DNA of 64,000 bases. It comes from Hymenobacter sp. BT559 (GTDB lineage Bacteria > Bacteroidota > Bacteroidia > Cytophagales > Hymenobacteraceae). The stretch spans positions 124,001-188,000 of the forward strand of contig NZ_JAGETY010000005.1 of NCBI RefSeq assembly GCF_017571525.1, read 5' to 3'. Position 1 is the first letter of the stretch. The number at the start of each line of letters is the position of its first letter. The notes under the pieces are model-generated. The model did not search any database and was not told the origin of the DNA. It was given only the letters and a program-made list of their open reading frames with translations. Position numbers and translations under genes: made by a program. Shown piece by piece: positions 27,546-35,718 of this stretch.

Positions 27546-27574
27546 TTGGCACGCCCGGCCGGGGCGTATCTTTG
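27546..27574 (+). promoter_or_regulatory. Predicted promoter of the riboswitch/TonB receptor unit
   Basis: TTG at 27546-27548 and TATCTTTG at 27567-27574 with 18 bases between match the Bacteroidota -33/-7 promoter. Transcription would begin just before the TPP riboswitch. Confidence 0.65.
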
Positions 27575-27582
27575 CGCCCTGT

Positions 27583-27664
27583 TTAGGGGTGCTGGCCGGG
27601 AGAATCCGGGCTGGCTGAGATGACACCCATCGAACCGGAACCAGGTAATGCTGGCGTCGGGAAC
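27583..27664 (+). promoter_or_regulatory. TPP riboswitch (THI element)
   Basis: The conserved parts occur in order: AGGGGTGC, GGCTGAGATGACACCC (with CTGAGA at 27615-27620), GAACCGGAACCAGG, TAATGCTGGCG and GGGAAC. This is the thiamine-pyrophosphate aptamer. It precedes a TonB-dependent receptor gene, a known arrangement in Bacteroidota for thiamine-related uptake. AGGGGT (27585-27590) is complementary to ACCCCT (27698-27703) in a GC-rich stretch that is followed by a T run at 27724-27728, so a switch between alternative structures is possible. Confidence 0.9.
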
Positions 27665-27740
27665 AAACAATCCGCGAACGATTTTGTCTGCGCGCCGACC
27701 CCTGGCGGGCGGGCGTGTGCTGCTTTTTGTCGCTATTATT

Positions 27741-30194
27741 TTGAAAACTATACTCCTCGCGGGCACGGTGCTGCTGGCGCTGGCTGCTGCCCCGGCGTGG
27801 GCGCAAGGCTCTGTGGCCGGCCAGCTCACCGATGCCACCACCGGCGCCGCGATGCCCGGTGCTACTGTGCTCCTCACCGACCAGCCCACCATCGGCACCG
27901 TTACCGATGCCACCGGGCGCTTTGTGCTGCCTGCTGTGCCGGCCGGCGTGCACACGCTGCAAGTACGCTTTGTGGGTTTTGAACCTATTAATCAGCCTTT
28001 GCTGGGCCAGCCCCAGGCCCAGCAACTGGCCCCGCTAGCCCTGCGCTTGGCCCGAAACCTCACGCCCGAAGCTGTAGTAACCGCCACCCGCGCCAACGAG
28101 CGCACCGCCACCACGTACCAGAACGTGAGCCGCGAGCAGCTCCAGGCCCGCAACTTCGGTCAGGACCTGCCCTACCTGCTCGACCAGACCCCTAGCGTAG
28201 TCACGACCTCCGATGCGGGCACCGGTGTGGGCTACACCGCCCTGCGCATCCGGGGCACCGATGGCACGCGCATCAATGTGACCCTCAACGGGGTGCCGGT
28301 GAACGAGGCCGAAAGCCACGGCGTATTTTTCGTCGATTTGCCCGACCTGGCCAGCTCCATCCAGAGCATTCAGGTGCAGCGTGGCGCGGGGCCCAGCACC
28401 AACGGCGCGGGCGCCTTCGGGGCCAGTCTGAACGTGGAAACGCTGGGTCTGCGGCCCAAAGCCTATGCCGAAATCAACAACTCAGCCGGCTCGTTTGGCA
28501 CCTGGAAGACGACTGTGGCCGCCGGTACCGGCCTCCTCAACGGCCACTTCACGCTCGATGCCCGCGCCTCGCGGGTGCAGAGCGAAGGATACATTGACCG
28601 GGGCTGGTCGCGGCTGAAATCGCTGTACCTGGCCGGCACCTATTCGGATGAGAAGACGCTGCTCCGCGCGCTCGTTATCACCGGCTACGAGACGACTTAC
28701 CAGGCGTGGTACGGGCTAGCGGATTCCTTATTGACTAAAAACCGGCGCTATAACGAGGCTGGTACCGACGCCGGCCAGCACCTGCCGGCCTATAAAAACC
28801 AGACCGATAACTACCAGCAGGACTACTACCAGTTCCTGATTTCGCGCCAGCTAGCCCCCAACCTGAACCTGAGCGTGACACCCTTCTGGACGCGCGGCGG
28901 CGGCTACTACGAGGAGTACAAGGCCAACCAGGATTTTGCCAAATACGGTATCAGCGGGCCGGTGTACCAGCCAGCCGCGGGTGGCGGTTTCGACACGCTT
29001 ACGACGACCGACGTTATCCGCCGCCGCTGGCTCAAAACCGACCTCTACGGCGCTACCTACGCCTTGCAGCTGCGGCCCACGGTGGGCGGCTTCCTCAGCG
29101 AGGCCACGCTGGGCGGGGCGGTAGTGGGCTACCGCGGCCAGCACTACGATGAGCTGACCTGGGCCCAGCGCGGCAACAACATTCCTGAAACCGGCACGCC
29201 CTACTACTCGGAGCCCAACGCCCATAAGCTCGATGTGAACACCTACCTGCGGGCCACGGTAGCGCTGAGCGAGAAGCTCTCGGCCTTCGGCGACATGCAG
29301 TTTCGGCACGTGGCCTATGAGCTGTTTGCCCCCGATGGCAGCCCCAACGGCGGCAAAAGCCAGCAAACCATTAACTTCAATTTCCTGAACCCCAAGGGCG
29401 GCCTCACCTATCAGCTAGCCCCCGCCGTGGCGGCCTACGCTTCCTACGCGCTGGCGCAGCGCGAGCCCACCCGCACCGACTACACCGACACGCCCGCCGG
29501 GCGCCGCCCCACCTCCGAGAAGCTGCACAACTTGGAAGTGGGCCTGCGCCGCACGACGGGCCCTTTCCAGTGGTCGGCTAACTACTACCTGATGCTCTAC
29601 CGCGACCAGCTCGTGCTGAGCGGCCACCTCGATGATGTGGGCAATCCCATCCACACCAATGTGCGCGACTCGTACCGCACCGGCATCGAGCTGCAAGCCG
29701 CCACGCTGCTGGCTAAGGGGCTCACCTTCAGCCCCACGGCTACCATCAGCCGCAACAAAATCAATAATTACACCGACTACCTGAGCGACGAAAATTACGT
29801 CGAGCACGGCACTGAGTACAAGCAGACTGACATTTCCTTTTCGCCCGCGCTCACCTTCGCCTATACGCTTGAGTATGAGCTGCTGCCCGGCCTGCGCCTG
29901 GCTACGCTGGCCCGCTACGCCAGTCGCCAGTACCTCGACAACACGGCCACCGATAGCCGCAGCATCCCAAGCTACTACGTGCAGGATGTGCGCGCCCGCT
30001 ACCTCTGGCACCCCGAGAAGCTCGGCTTCCGCGAAATCGAGCTGGCCGCCGTGCTTAACAACGTGTGGGGCGCCACCTACGTCAACAACGGCTATACCTA
30101 CGGGTATCTGTATGGCGGCCAGTCCTATTACCAAAATTACTTCTACCCGCAGGCCCGCCAGAATTTCCTGGCTTCGGTGAATTTGCGCTGGTAG
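27741..30194 (+). CDS. TonB-dependent receptor, predicted thiamine or thiamine-precursor uptake
   Basis: An 817-residue outer-membrane receptor. The signal peptide (KTILLAGTVLLALAAAPAWAQ) starts at a TTG at 27741; the in-frame ATG at 27648 is inside the riboswitch and cannot be the normal start. A carboxypeptidase-like regulatory domain follows (about residues 23-105, AGQLTDATTGAAMPGATV), then the plug (LRIRGTDGTRINVTLNGVPVNEAE, QRGAGPSTNGAGAFG) and a 22-strand-type barrel ending in an aromatic residue (SVNLRW). Regulation by TPP suggests the cargo is thiamine, its phosphates or the pyrimidine precursor. No inner-membrane thiamine transporter is linked. Confidence 0.92.
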   Translation: MKTILLAGTVLLALAAAPAWAQGSVAGQLTDATTGAAMPGATVLLTDQPTIGTVTDATGRFVLPAVPAGVHTLQVRFVGFEPINQPLLGQPQAQQLAPLALRLARNLTPEAVVTATRANERTATTYQNVSREQLQARNFGQDLPYLLDQTPSVVTTSDAGTGVGYTALRIRGTDGTRINVTLNGVPVNEAESHGVFFVDLPDLASSIQSIQVQRGAGPSTNGAGAFGASLNVETLGLRPKAYAEINNSAGSFGTWKTTVAAGTGLLNGHFTLDARASRVQSEGYIDRGWSRLKSLYLAGTYSDEKTLLRALVITGYETTYQAWYGLADSLLTKNRRYNEAGTDAGQHLPAYKNQTDNYQQDYYQFLISRQLAPNLNLSVTPFWTRGGGYYEEYKANQDFAKYGISGPVYQPAAGGGFDTLTTTDVIRRRWLKTDLYGATYALQLRPTVGGFLSEATLGGAVVGYRGQHYDELTWAQRGNNIPETGTPYYSEPNAHKLDVNTYLRATVALSEKLSAFGDMQFRHVAYELFAPDGSPNGGKSQQTINFNFLNPKGGLTYQLAPAVAAYASYALAQREPTRTDYTDTPAGRRPTSEKLHNLEVGLRRTTGPFQWSANYYLMLYRDQLVLSGHLDDVGNPIHTNVRDSYRTGIELQAATLLAKGLTFSPTATISRNKINNYTDYLSDENYVEHGTEYKQTDISFSPALTFAYTLEYELLPGLRLATLARYASRQYLDNTATDSRSIPSYYVQDVRARYLWHPEKLGFREIELAAVLNNVWGATYVNNGYTYGYLYGGQSYYQNYFYPQARQNFLASVNLRW

Positions 30195-30218
30195 CACGGG
30201 CTGCATAGCCGGGAGACA

Positions 30219-30290
30219 GTAGCGCGGACTTTTAGTCCGCAAGTCGCAAGTGAAAATGCCTGGTACTCGCGGGCTAAAAGTCCGCGCTAC
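30219..30290. repeat. Family B intergenic hairpin, copy 1
   Basis: GTAGCGCGGACTTTTAGTCC at the left pairs with GGCTAAAAGTCCGCGCTAC at the right. Each arm also contains GGACTTTTAGTCC-like internal symmetry. It lies between the TonB receptor and modA. Confidence 0.85.
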
Positions 30291-30297
30291 AATCCGC

Positions 30298-30329
30298 AAA
30301 GCCCAGCCGTAGCTCGGCTGGGCTTTTTT
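30298..30329 (+). terminator. Rho-independent terminator of the TonB receptor gene
   Basis: GCCCAGCCG pairs with CGGCTGGGC around TAGCT, preceded by AAA and followed by TTTTTTA. It separates the TonB receptor from modABC. Confidence 0.88.
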
Positions 30330-30358
30330 ATGGCAAAACCTTGCGTTGGGTAGGGCTG

Positions 30359-30366
30359 TATCTTTG
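30359..30366 (+). promoter_or_regulatory. Predicted -7 element of modA
   Basis: TATCTTTG matches TAnnTTTG, 41 bases before the modA ATG. A TTG lies 15 bases upstream, closer than usual. No ModE operator was recognised. Confidence 0.42.
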
Positions 30367-30407
30367 GGTATATAACGGTAGCGCCCGGCTGCCGCCAGCC
30401 TTGGTCC

Positions 30408-31178
30408 ATGCCTCGATTTCTAATTGCCTTTTTGCTGCTGAGCGGCTGGCTGCCCGCGCGGGCGGCCCAGCTAACCCCCGCAGGCCCGGCGCCCATTACT
30501 ATTGCCGCCGCGGCTGACCTTAAGTACGTGCTCGATTCGCTGGTCACGATTTTCAACCGCCAGCATCCGGCTGGCCGCGCCACGGTGGTCTACGGCTCGT
30601 CGGGCAAGTTCTACGAGCAGCTCAGCCACGGCGCGCCATTCGACCTGTTTTTCTCGGCCGATAGCGACTACCCCCGGCGCTTGCAGCAGGCGGGCCTCAC
30701 GGCCGGCGCGCCGCAGCCCTATGCGCTGGGCCGCCTCGTGCTGTGGAGCAAGAAGCTGAATCCCAGCACGCAAGGCATGAGCACGCTGCTAGCCCCCCAG
30801 GTAACGCACGTGGCCATTGCCAACCCTGCGCATGCCCCCTACGGCCGCAAGGCCGAAGAAGTGCTCCGCACTTACAAGCTCTACGACCAGGTGAAGCCCA
30901 AGCTCATTTTTGGCGAAAACATCGGCCAGACGGCCCAATACGCCGCCACCGGCGCGGCCGATGTGGGTTTGCTAGCCTACTCGCTGGCGCTCAGCCCCGA
31001 GCTGCGCCGGGCGGGGCAGTTTTACCTCGTTCCGGCCACGGCGCATACGCCTTTGCAGCAAAGCTTTGTGGTGCTCAAGCGCGCGCAGGGCAACACTACA
31101 GCGGCGGCATTTGCCGCGTTTATGGCTAGCCCCGTGGCCAGGCAGGCGCTGAAGAAATACGGCTTTGGGCTGTATTAA
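30408..31178 (+). CDS. modA: Molybdate ABC transporter, periplasmic binding protein
   Basis: A 256-residue periplasmic binding protein with a signal peptide (residues 1-20). AAADLKYVLDSLV, VYGSSGKFYEQLSHGAPFDLFFSADSDYP and IANPAHAPYGRKAEEVL are the ModA pattern; the Ser residues in GSSGK and the ADL start contact the oxyanion in the family. It binds molybdate or tungstate and delivers it to ModBC, whose genes follow on the same strand. Confidence 0.94.
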   Translation: MPRFLIAFLLLSGWLPARAAQLTPAGPAPITIAAAADLKYVLDSLVTIFNRQHPAGRATVVYGSSGKFYEQLSHGAPFDLFFSADSDYPRRLQQAGLTAGAPQPYALGRLVLWSKKLNPSTQGMSTLLAPQVTHVAIANPAHAPYGRKAEEVLRTYKLYDQVKPKLIFGENIGQTAQYAATGAADVGLLAYSLALSPELRRAGQFYLVPATAHTPLQQSFVVLKRAQGNTTAAAFAAFMASPVARQALKKYGFGLY

Positions 31179-31187
31179 AACAGTTAG

Positions 31188-31304
31188 AACGTCATGCTCA
31201 TCTGGCGTCCGCTTGCCGAAGCATCTCTACCGCGCCGCTAGGGCCACTACCCAACGATGAGGGAGAGATGCTTCGGCAAGCGGACGCCAGATGAGCATGA
31301 CGTT
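31188..31304. repeat. Family A intergenic hairpin, copy 5 (longest)
   Basis: A perfect 41-bp stem. The usual outer AACGTCATGCT and inner GAAGCATCTCT are separated by a long variant segment (CATCTGGCGTCCGCTTGCC) that is mirrored exactly in the other arm. The loop contains CCGCTAGGG. It lies between modA and modB, and a fragment like the GAGTTATGA repeat follows at 31312-31334. Confidence 0.92.
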
Positions 31305-31343
31305 CTGTTTCAATTCATAATTTCTAACTCATAAGTAAACAAA

Positions 31344-32021
31344 GTGCCCCCCGATTATTGGCAAACCCTGCGCCTCACGCTGGCCCTGGCCGCCTGCACC
31401 ACGGCGCTGCTGCTGGGGCTGGGCCTGCCGCTGGCCTACGCGCTGGCCTACGGCCGCAGCCGCTTCAAGCCGCTGGCCGAGGCCATAGTGAGCTTGCCGC
31501 TGGTGCTGCCGCCCACCGTCATCGGGTTTTATTTGCTGGTGGCCTTTAGCGACAGCAGCGCACTGGGGCGGTTTTTGATTAACAAGTTGGGTATTAGCTT
31601 GAATTTCACCTTTCCGGGTATTCTGCTGGGGTCATTGGTGTATAGCCTGCCGTTTATGGTGCAGCCGTTGCAGGCGGGCTTTGCGCAGGTGCCGCGCTCG
31701 CTGCGCGAGGCGGCCTACACACTCGGCAAGTCGCGGCTCACTACGCTCTGGCGGGTGCTGCTGCCCACTATGCGGCCCGCGTTGCTCAATGGCCTCGTGC
31801 TCACCTTTGCCCACACGCTGGGCGAGTTTGGGGTGGTGCTGATGATAGGTGGCAGCCTGCCGGGCCGCACCCGCGTGGCGTCTATTGCCATCTACGACGA
31901 GGTGCAAAGCCTGCATTATGACCAGGCCAATGCCTACGCACTCTCACTGCTGGGCTTGGCGTTCGTCATCTTAGTGGCGCTATACTGGTTTACTAAGCGC
32001 GACGCGGCTCGCCTGTCGTAG
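31344..32021 (+). CDS. modB: Molybdate ABC transporter permease
   Basis: A 225-residue permease with about five membrane helices. The EAA loop that docks with the ATPase is LREAAYTLGKSRLTTLWRVLLP, and HTLGEFGVVLMIGGSLPGRT is the ModB signature. It forms the channel for molybdate. The start is a GTG at 31344. It follows modA by 165 bp because of the intervening hairpin and precedes modC by 10 bp. Confidence 0.93.
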   Translation: MPPDYWQTLRLTLALAACTTALLLGLGLPLAYALAYGRSRFKPLAEAIVSLPLVLPPTVIGFYLLVAFSDSSALGRFLINKLGISLNFTFPGILLGSLVYSLPFMVQPLQAGFAQVPRSLREAAYTLGKSRLTTLWRVLLPTMRPALLNGLVLTFAHTLGEFGVVLMIGGSLPGRTRVASIAIYDEVQSLHYDQANAYALSLLGLAFVILVALYWFTKRDAARLS

Positions 32022-32031
32022 AGAAAAAGCC

Positions 32032-32868
32032 GTGCTAGATTTTCACCTCCTCAAAGCCCTTCATACCGCCGCCGGCCCCCGCACTCTCGACGTGCGCCTA
32101 ACCCTGGCACCTGGCGAATTGCTGGCTCTCAGTGGCCCTAGCGGCGCGGGCAAAACCACGCTGCTGCGCCTGCTGGCCGGCCTCGACCGGCCCGATGGCG
32201 GTTTTATCCAGGCTGCCGGCCAAACCTGGTATCAGGAGAAGCCGCGCCAGTGGCTGCCGCCGCAGCAGCGTCCGCTAGGTTTCGTTTTTCAGGATTACGC
32301 GCTGTTTCCGAATATGACGGTGCGCGAAAACCTGGCCTTTGCCGCTGCGGGCCAGCCCCAGTCCGCGCGCATTATTCACGACTTGCTGGCCTCTTTGGAG
32401 CTGACCGAGCTGGCCGACCGCCGCCCGGCCGTGCTCTCGGGCGGGCAGCAGCAGCGCGTGGCCCTAGCCAGGGCGCTGGCCCGCCGCCCGCGCCTGCTGC
32501 TGCTCGATGAGCCGCTGGCCGCCCTCGACCTGCCCACGCGGCTACGCCTCCAGCAAGTGCTGGCCGAGGTGCACCGGCAGTTCGAGCTCACGACTATCCT
32601 TATCAGCCACGACCCGGCCGAAATAACCCGGCTAGCCGGCCGCGTGCTGGAGCTGGAGCTGGGCCAGGTGCGCCGGCTAGGGCCACCCGCGCCGGCTGGT
32701 ACGGCTACGCCGCTGCTGGGCCGCGTGGTGGCCGTGCTGCCTGGTGGGCGCCTGCAAGTGAGGCTAGCCAGCGGCAGCACACTGGTCGAAGTGCCCGCGC
32801 CGCCCGGTCGCACCTACGCGCCCGGCGATGAAATAGGCTTGACTCTGGAGGTGGCGCGGACTTTCTAG
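32032..32868 (+). CDS. modC: Molybdate ABC transporter ATP-binding protein
   Basis: A 278-residue ABC ATPase: Walker [11 protein letters not shown]-loop [16 protein letters not shown], signature [16 protein letters not shown], Walker [13 protein letters not shown] and the switch His in LISHDP. A shortened C-terminal extension ([19 protein letters not shown] ...) looks like a single TOBE/molybdate-binding subdomain, shorter than the double Mop domain of E. coli ModC. It powers molybdate import with ModA and ModB. The start is a GTG. Confidence 0.93.
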   Translation: MLDFHLLKALHTAAGPRTLDVRLTLAPGELLALSGPSGAGKTTLLRLLAGLDRPDGGFIQAAGQTWYQEKPRQWLPPQQRPLGFVFQDYALFPNMTVRENLAFAAAGQPQSARIIHDLLASLELTELADRRPAVLSGGQQQRVALARALARRPRLLLLDEPLAALDLPTRLRLQQVLAEVHRQFELTTILISHDPAEITRLAGRVLELELGQVRRLGPPAPAGTATPLLGRVVAVLPGGRLQVRLASGSTLVEVPAPPGRTYAPGDEIGLTLEVARTF

Positions 32869-32888
32869 GCCACGTTTGTGTTGGGGAG

Positions 32889-32914
32889 GCGCGGACCTGC
32901 ACAGTTCGCGCTAC
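32889..32914. repeat. Family B-like short hairpin, copy 3 (degenerate)
   Basis: GCGCGGAC pairs with GTTCGCGC (one G-T pair) around CTGCACA, followed by TAC as in other family B right ends. It lies between modC and the acyl-CoA dehydrogenase gene. Confidence 0.6.
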
Positions 32915-32925
32915 AGCCACTTACC

Positions 32926-32933
32926 TATCTTTG
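32926..32933 (+). promoter_or_regulatory. Predicted -7 element of the acyl-CoA dehydrogenase gene
   Basis: TATCTTTG matches TAnnTTTG and lies 23 bases before the ATG at 32957, so it supports that start over an upstream in-frame ATG at 32876. Confidence 0.45.
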
Positions 32934-32956
32934 TCCAAACTCCATTCCGCCCGCCC

Positions 32957-34192
32957 ATGTCCTCCATTGCCGACGTTCTCTCGCCCGAATCCAAAGCCCA
33001 CACTGCCCAAAAAGGCAGCACCAACGCCAACGGCTTCACCGATTATTTCGACCTCGACGGGTTGCTCACCGAGGAGAATATCCTCGTGCGCCAGAGCATC
33101 CGCGACTTCGTGAAAAAGGAGATTTCGCCCAACATCGAGAAGTGGGCGCAGCAGGCGCATTTCCCGAGTGAAATCGTGCGCAAGTTTGGTGAGGTGGGCG
33201 CGTTCGGCCCCACCATCCCGCAGGAGTACGGCGGCGGTGGGCTCGATTACATCAGCTACGGCCTCATCATGCAGGAGATTGAGCGCGGCGACTCGGGTAT
33301 GCGCTCCACGGCCTCGGTGCAGGGCTCGCTGGTGATGTTCCCCATCTACCAATACGGCTCGGAGGAGCAGCGCCGCAAGTACCTGCCCAAGCTGGCCAGC
33401 GGCGAGTGGCTAGGGTGCTTCGGCCTCACCGAGCCCGACCACGGCTCGAACCCCGGCGGCATGACCACCAATATCAAGGAGGAAGGCGACCACTACATCC
33501 TGAACGGGGCCAAGCTTTGGATAAGCAACTCGCCCGAGTGCCAGGTGGCGGTTGTTTGGGCCAAAAACGAGCAGGGCCGCATCAAAGGCGTCATCGTGGA
33601 GCGCGGCATGGAAGGCTTCACTACTCCCGAAATTCACAACAAATGGAGCCTGCGCGCCAGCATCACCGGCGAGCTGGTGTTCGATAACGTCAAGATTCCC
33701 AAGGAGAACATCCTGCCCAACGTGGAAGGCCTGAAAGGCCCACTCAGCTGCCTCGACTCCGCCCGCTTCGGCATCGCCTGGGGCGCCATCGGCGCAGCCA
33801 TCGACTGCTACGAGTCGGCCCTGAAATACTCGCTCCAGCGCGAGCAGTTCGGCAAGCCCATCGCCAGCTTCCAACTCCAGCAGAAGAAGCTGGCCGAAAT
33901 GATTACCGAAATCACTAAGGCCCAGCTACTGGCCTGGCGGCTAGGGGTGCTCAAAAACGAAGGCCGCGCCACCAGCGCCCAAATCTCAATGGCCAAGCGC
34001 AACTCAGTCGAGATGGCCCTGCACGTAGCCCGCGAGGCCCGCCAGATTCACGGCGGCATGGGCATCACTGGCGAGTACCCCATCATGCGCCACATGATGA
34101 ACCTGGAATCGGTGGTGACTTATGAGGGCACGCACGATATTCACTTGCTCATTACGGGAGCTGATATAACGGGTATTCAGGCGTTTAAGTAG
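32957..34192 (+). CDS. Acyl-CoA dehydrogenase, glutaryl-CoA dehydrogenase-like
   Basis: A 411-residue flavoenzyme of the acyl-CoA dehydrogenase family. IPQEYGGGGLDYISYGLIMQEIERGDSGMRS, YGSEEQRRKYLPKLASGEWLGCFGLTEPDHGSNPGGM and QIHGGMGITGEYPIMRHMMNLESVVTYEGTHDIH are close to the glutaryl-CoA dehydrogenase pattern, with the catalytic Glu in YEGTHD. It oxidises an acyl-CoA with FAD in the cytoplasm; glutaryl-CoA in lysine or tryptophan breakdown is the most likely substrate but other short chains are possible. A terminator follows. Confidence 0.9.
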   Translation: MSSIADVLSPESKAHTAQKGSTNANGFTDYFDLDGLLTEENILVRQSIRDFVKKEISPNIEKWAQQAHFPSEIVRKFGEVGAFGPTIPQEYGGGGLDYISYGLIMQEIERGDSGMRSTASVQGSLVMFPIYQYGSEEQRRKYLPKLASGEWLGCFGLTEPDHGSNPGGMTTNIKEEGDHYILNGAKLWISNSPECQVAVVWAKNEQGRIKGVIVERGMEGFTTPEIHNKWSLRASITGELVFDNVKIPKENILPNVEGLKGPLSCLDSARFGIAWGAIGAAIDCYESALKYSLQREQFGKPIASFQLQQKKLAEMITEITKAQLLAWRLGVLKNEGRATSAQISMAKRNSVEMALHVAREARQIHGGMGITGEYPIMRHMMNLESVVTYEGTHDIHLLITGADITGIQAFK

Positions 34193-34204
34193 GTGAAATT
34201 GTGC

Positions 34205-34242
34205 AAAAAAGGCCGTCCGCAATGCGTGGACGGCCTTTTTTT
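34205..34242. terminator. Bidirectional rho-independent terminator
   Basis: GGCCGTCC pairs with GGACGGCC, flanked by AAAAAA on the left and TTTTTTT on the right. It ends the acyl-CoA dehydrogenase unit and can also serve the opposite gene. Confidence 0.88.
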
Positions 34243-34258
34243 ATGTAGAAAATCCAGA

Positions 34259-34630
34259 TTAGTTTTTCTCCAGCAAATACACCGTCTGGTTGACGAACGT
34301 AGTGCCGCCCTTGGCAAAGGAAGAAGGCGTGGTGCTTACCACGTGCCAGCCAGTTTTGGTTAGCTCATTCACTTTGGCAAGAGCTACTTTCTGCACTTCC
34401 ATGAAGCCGGTGGTAATCTTCTCCGCGCTACGAATTTTGACATCAACTGCCTGCTCAGTTTGCTGGCCGTTAGGTAGTACGGTTGTTACGTTGGCATCAG
34501 CTGAGAAGGAGTTCAGCGTAAAGTTGCATACAACCATCATGTAGCCAGTGGGTTCGGCAGCTTTCGGATAGAAGGCCCAGGAACTGGCCGTAGCTAGCGC
34601 CAGGCCGAGAAAGAGTAACGGTTTTTTCAT
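34259..34630 (-). CDS. Small exported protein, paralog 1 (unknown function)
   Basis: A 123-residue protein with a signal peptide (MKKPLLFLGLALATASSWA). The mature part has PTGYMMVVCNF, LPNGQQTEQAVDVKI and a C-terminal LTKTGWHVVSTT ... TVYLLEK. The same layout is found in the next gene upstream, so the two are tandem duplicates. The tail resembles small DUF4177-type proteins (conserved GW then a final beta strand), but that is only a loose pattern. Probably periplasmic. Confidence 0.75.
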   Translation of the reverse strand: MKKPLLFLGLALATASSWAFYPKAAEPTGYMMVVCNFTLNSFSADANVTTVLPNGQQTEQAVDVKIRSAEKITTGFMEVQKVALAKVNELTKTGWHVVSTTPSSFAKGGTTFVNQTVYLLEKN

Positions 34631-34744
34631 GTTTAAGGTAGTAGCCTAGGGATATAGATGAGGGTGCAAGTTAGCGGCCAAGGCATTAACCCTGGTTGCG
34701 CTGCATACTACTGACACTCATCGGCTACACAGTCCGGTCGGACC

Positions 34745-35110
34745 CTAGCGCCGCTCCAGCATATATACCGTTTCGGTGGTGGCGCCCACGCCCACGGTGC
34801 TCTGGGCGATGCTCACCACCCGCCAACCCTGCGCCGTTAGTTCGTTGATTTTTAAGAGTTCCGCCTTGTGCAGGGCGATGCCGGCGGCGGTGCTGTTGCG
34901 CTCGGTGCCAATCTTGATGTTGGTCAGGCGCTGCACCTGTTCCTGGCCGTTGGGCTGAATGGTCGTGATTTCGGGCACGTACGAATTGGTGCCCGGCCGG
35001 CCGCTGCCTACTACCATGAGGTAGCCGCCGGGGGCGGCAGTATTGGGGTAAAAGGCCCAGGAGCCAATGGCCGCCAGCCCAAGGGTTGCAAAAAGGATGA
35101 GCTTTTTCAT
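34745..35110 (-). CDS. Small exported protein, paralog 2 (unknown function)
   Basis: A 121-residue protein with a signal peptide (MKKLILFATLGLAAIGSWAFYP). It shares SWAFYP, GGYLMVV, IQPNGQEQVQRLTNIKIGTER, LTAQGWRVVS and TVYMLER with paralog 1, 115 bp downstream on the same strand. The alignment is clear over the full length though identity is moderate, so the duplication is not recent. The chosen ATG at 35110 begins the signal peptide. Confidence 0.78.
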   Translation of the reverse strand: MKKLILFATLGLAAIGSWAFYPNTAAPGGYLMVVGSGRPGTNSYVPEITTIQPNGQEQVQRLTNIKIGTERNSTAAGIALHKAELLKINELTAQGWRVVSIAQSTVGVGATTETVYMLERR

Positions 35111-35278
35111 GAAGCAAAAGTGAAGAATAAAAGACAAATAGCTTTAACGTAGAGGGGTGCTGGCTAGGGCATGGCGGGCTACGGGCGGCGGACCGCGCTA
35201 GTCCGTCAAAATAAGCTGGACGTTAACAGCCCGTACTCATCCCCGTACACTTCAACCACACCCTTTCCTTTTCCACTC

Positions 35279-35614
35279 ATGGCTACTGAACCCGAAAATC
35301 ACCACGAAAACGCCGAAAGCCGCCGCCAGGAGCGCCGCGAGCACGACAAAGAAGCTTACCGCGAGCAGGGCGACGACATGCGCCAGGGTGGCCCCGACCC
35401 CGACCTGGCCCACCGCCTGCGCACCCGCTCGGGCAACGGCAACTTTGAACCCAACGTGCAGGCCGAAGACGGCACCAGCGACGGTGTAGCTGCCCACATT
35501 GGCAGCAGCGGCCAGGGCGCCAGCCGCCGTGGCCACGACACCGAGCAAAACAGCAACAAAGCCCCCGACCGCCTCGACCAGCGCAACGTGGAAGGCGGCG
35601 ACCTGAAGGACTAG
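35279..35614 (+). CDS. Highly charged small protein of unknown function
   Basis: A 111-residue, very hydrophilic protein rich in Glu, Asp, Arg, His, Gly and Asn (ENAESRRQERREHDKEAY ... NSNKAPDRLDQRNVEGGD). It has no signal peptide and nearly no hydrophobic core, so it is probably disordered; such small hydrophilic proteins can be stress-related, but that is only a guess. It is followed by a strong terminator, which supports a separate transcription unit. Confidence 0.65.
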   Translation: MATEPENHHENAESRRQERREHDKEAYREQGDDMRQGGPDPDLAHRLRTRSGNGNFEPNVQAEDGTSDGVAAHIGSSGQGASRRGHDTEQNSNKAPDRLDQRNVEGGDLKD

Positions 35615-35637
35615 CCAGCCGCTGGCTAGCCTCATCA

Positions 35638-35671
35638 AAGCCCGTCGTGCTCAGCACGACGGGCTTTTTTA
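35638..35671. terminator. Bidirectional rho-independent terminator
   Basis: AAAGCCCGTCGTGC pairs with GCACGACGGGCTTTTTT around TCA. It follows the charged small protein gene by 23 bases. Confidence 0.88.
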
Positions 35672-35718
35672 CGGTGCTGTTTTCGGCGGTTTGGCGGGCC
35701 AGGGCGTAATTTGCCCGC

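Noticed and set aside
27648..27740. ATG at 27648 as start of the TonB receptor
   Set aside because: It lies inside the TPP riboswitch (AGGTAATGC) and would precede the signal peptide by 31 residues; the TTG at 27741 begins the signal peptide.
29415..30299. A 294-codon minus-strand frame opposite the TonB receptor
   Set aside because: The plus strand is a convincing TonB-dependent receptor; the antisense product is a Val/Gly/His-rich string without any family.
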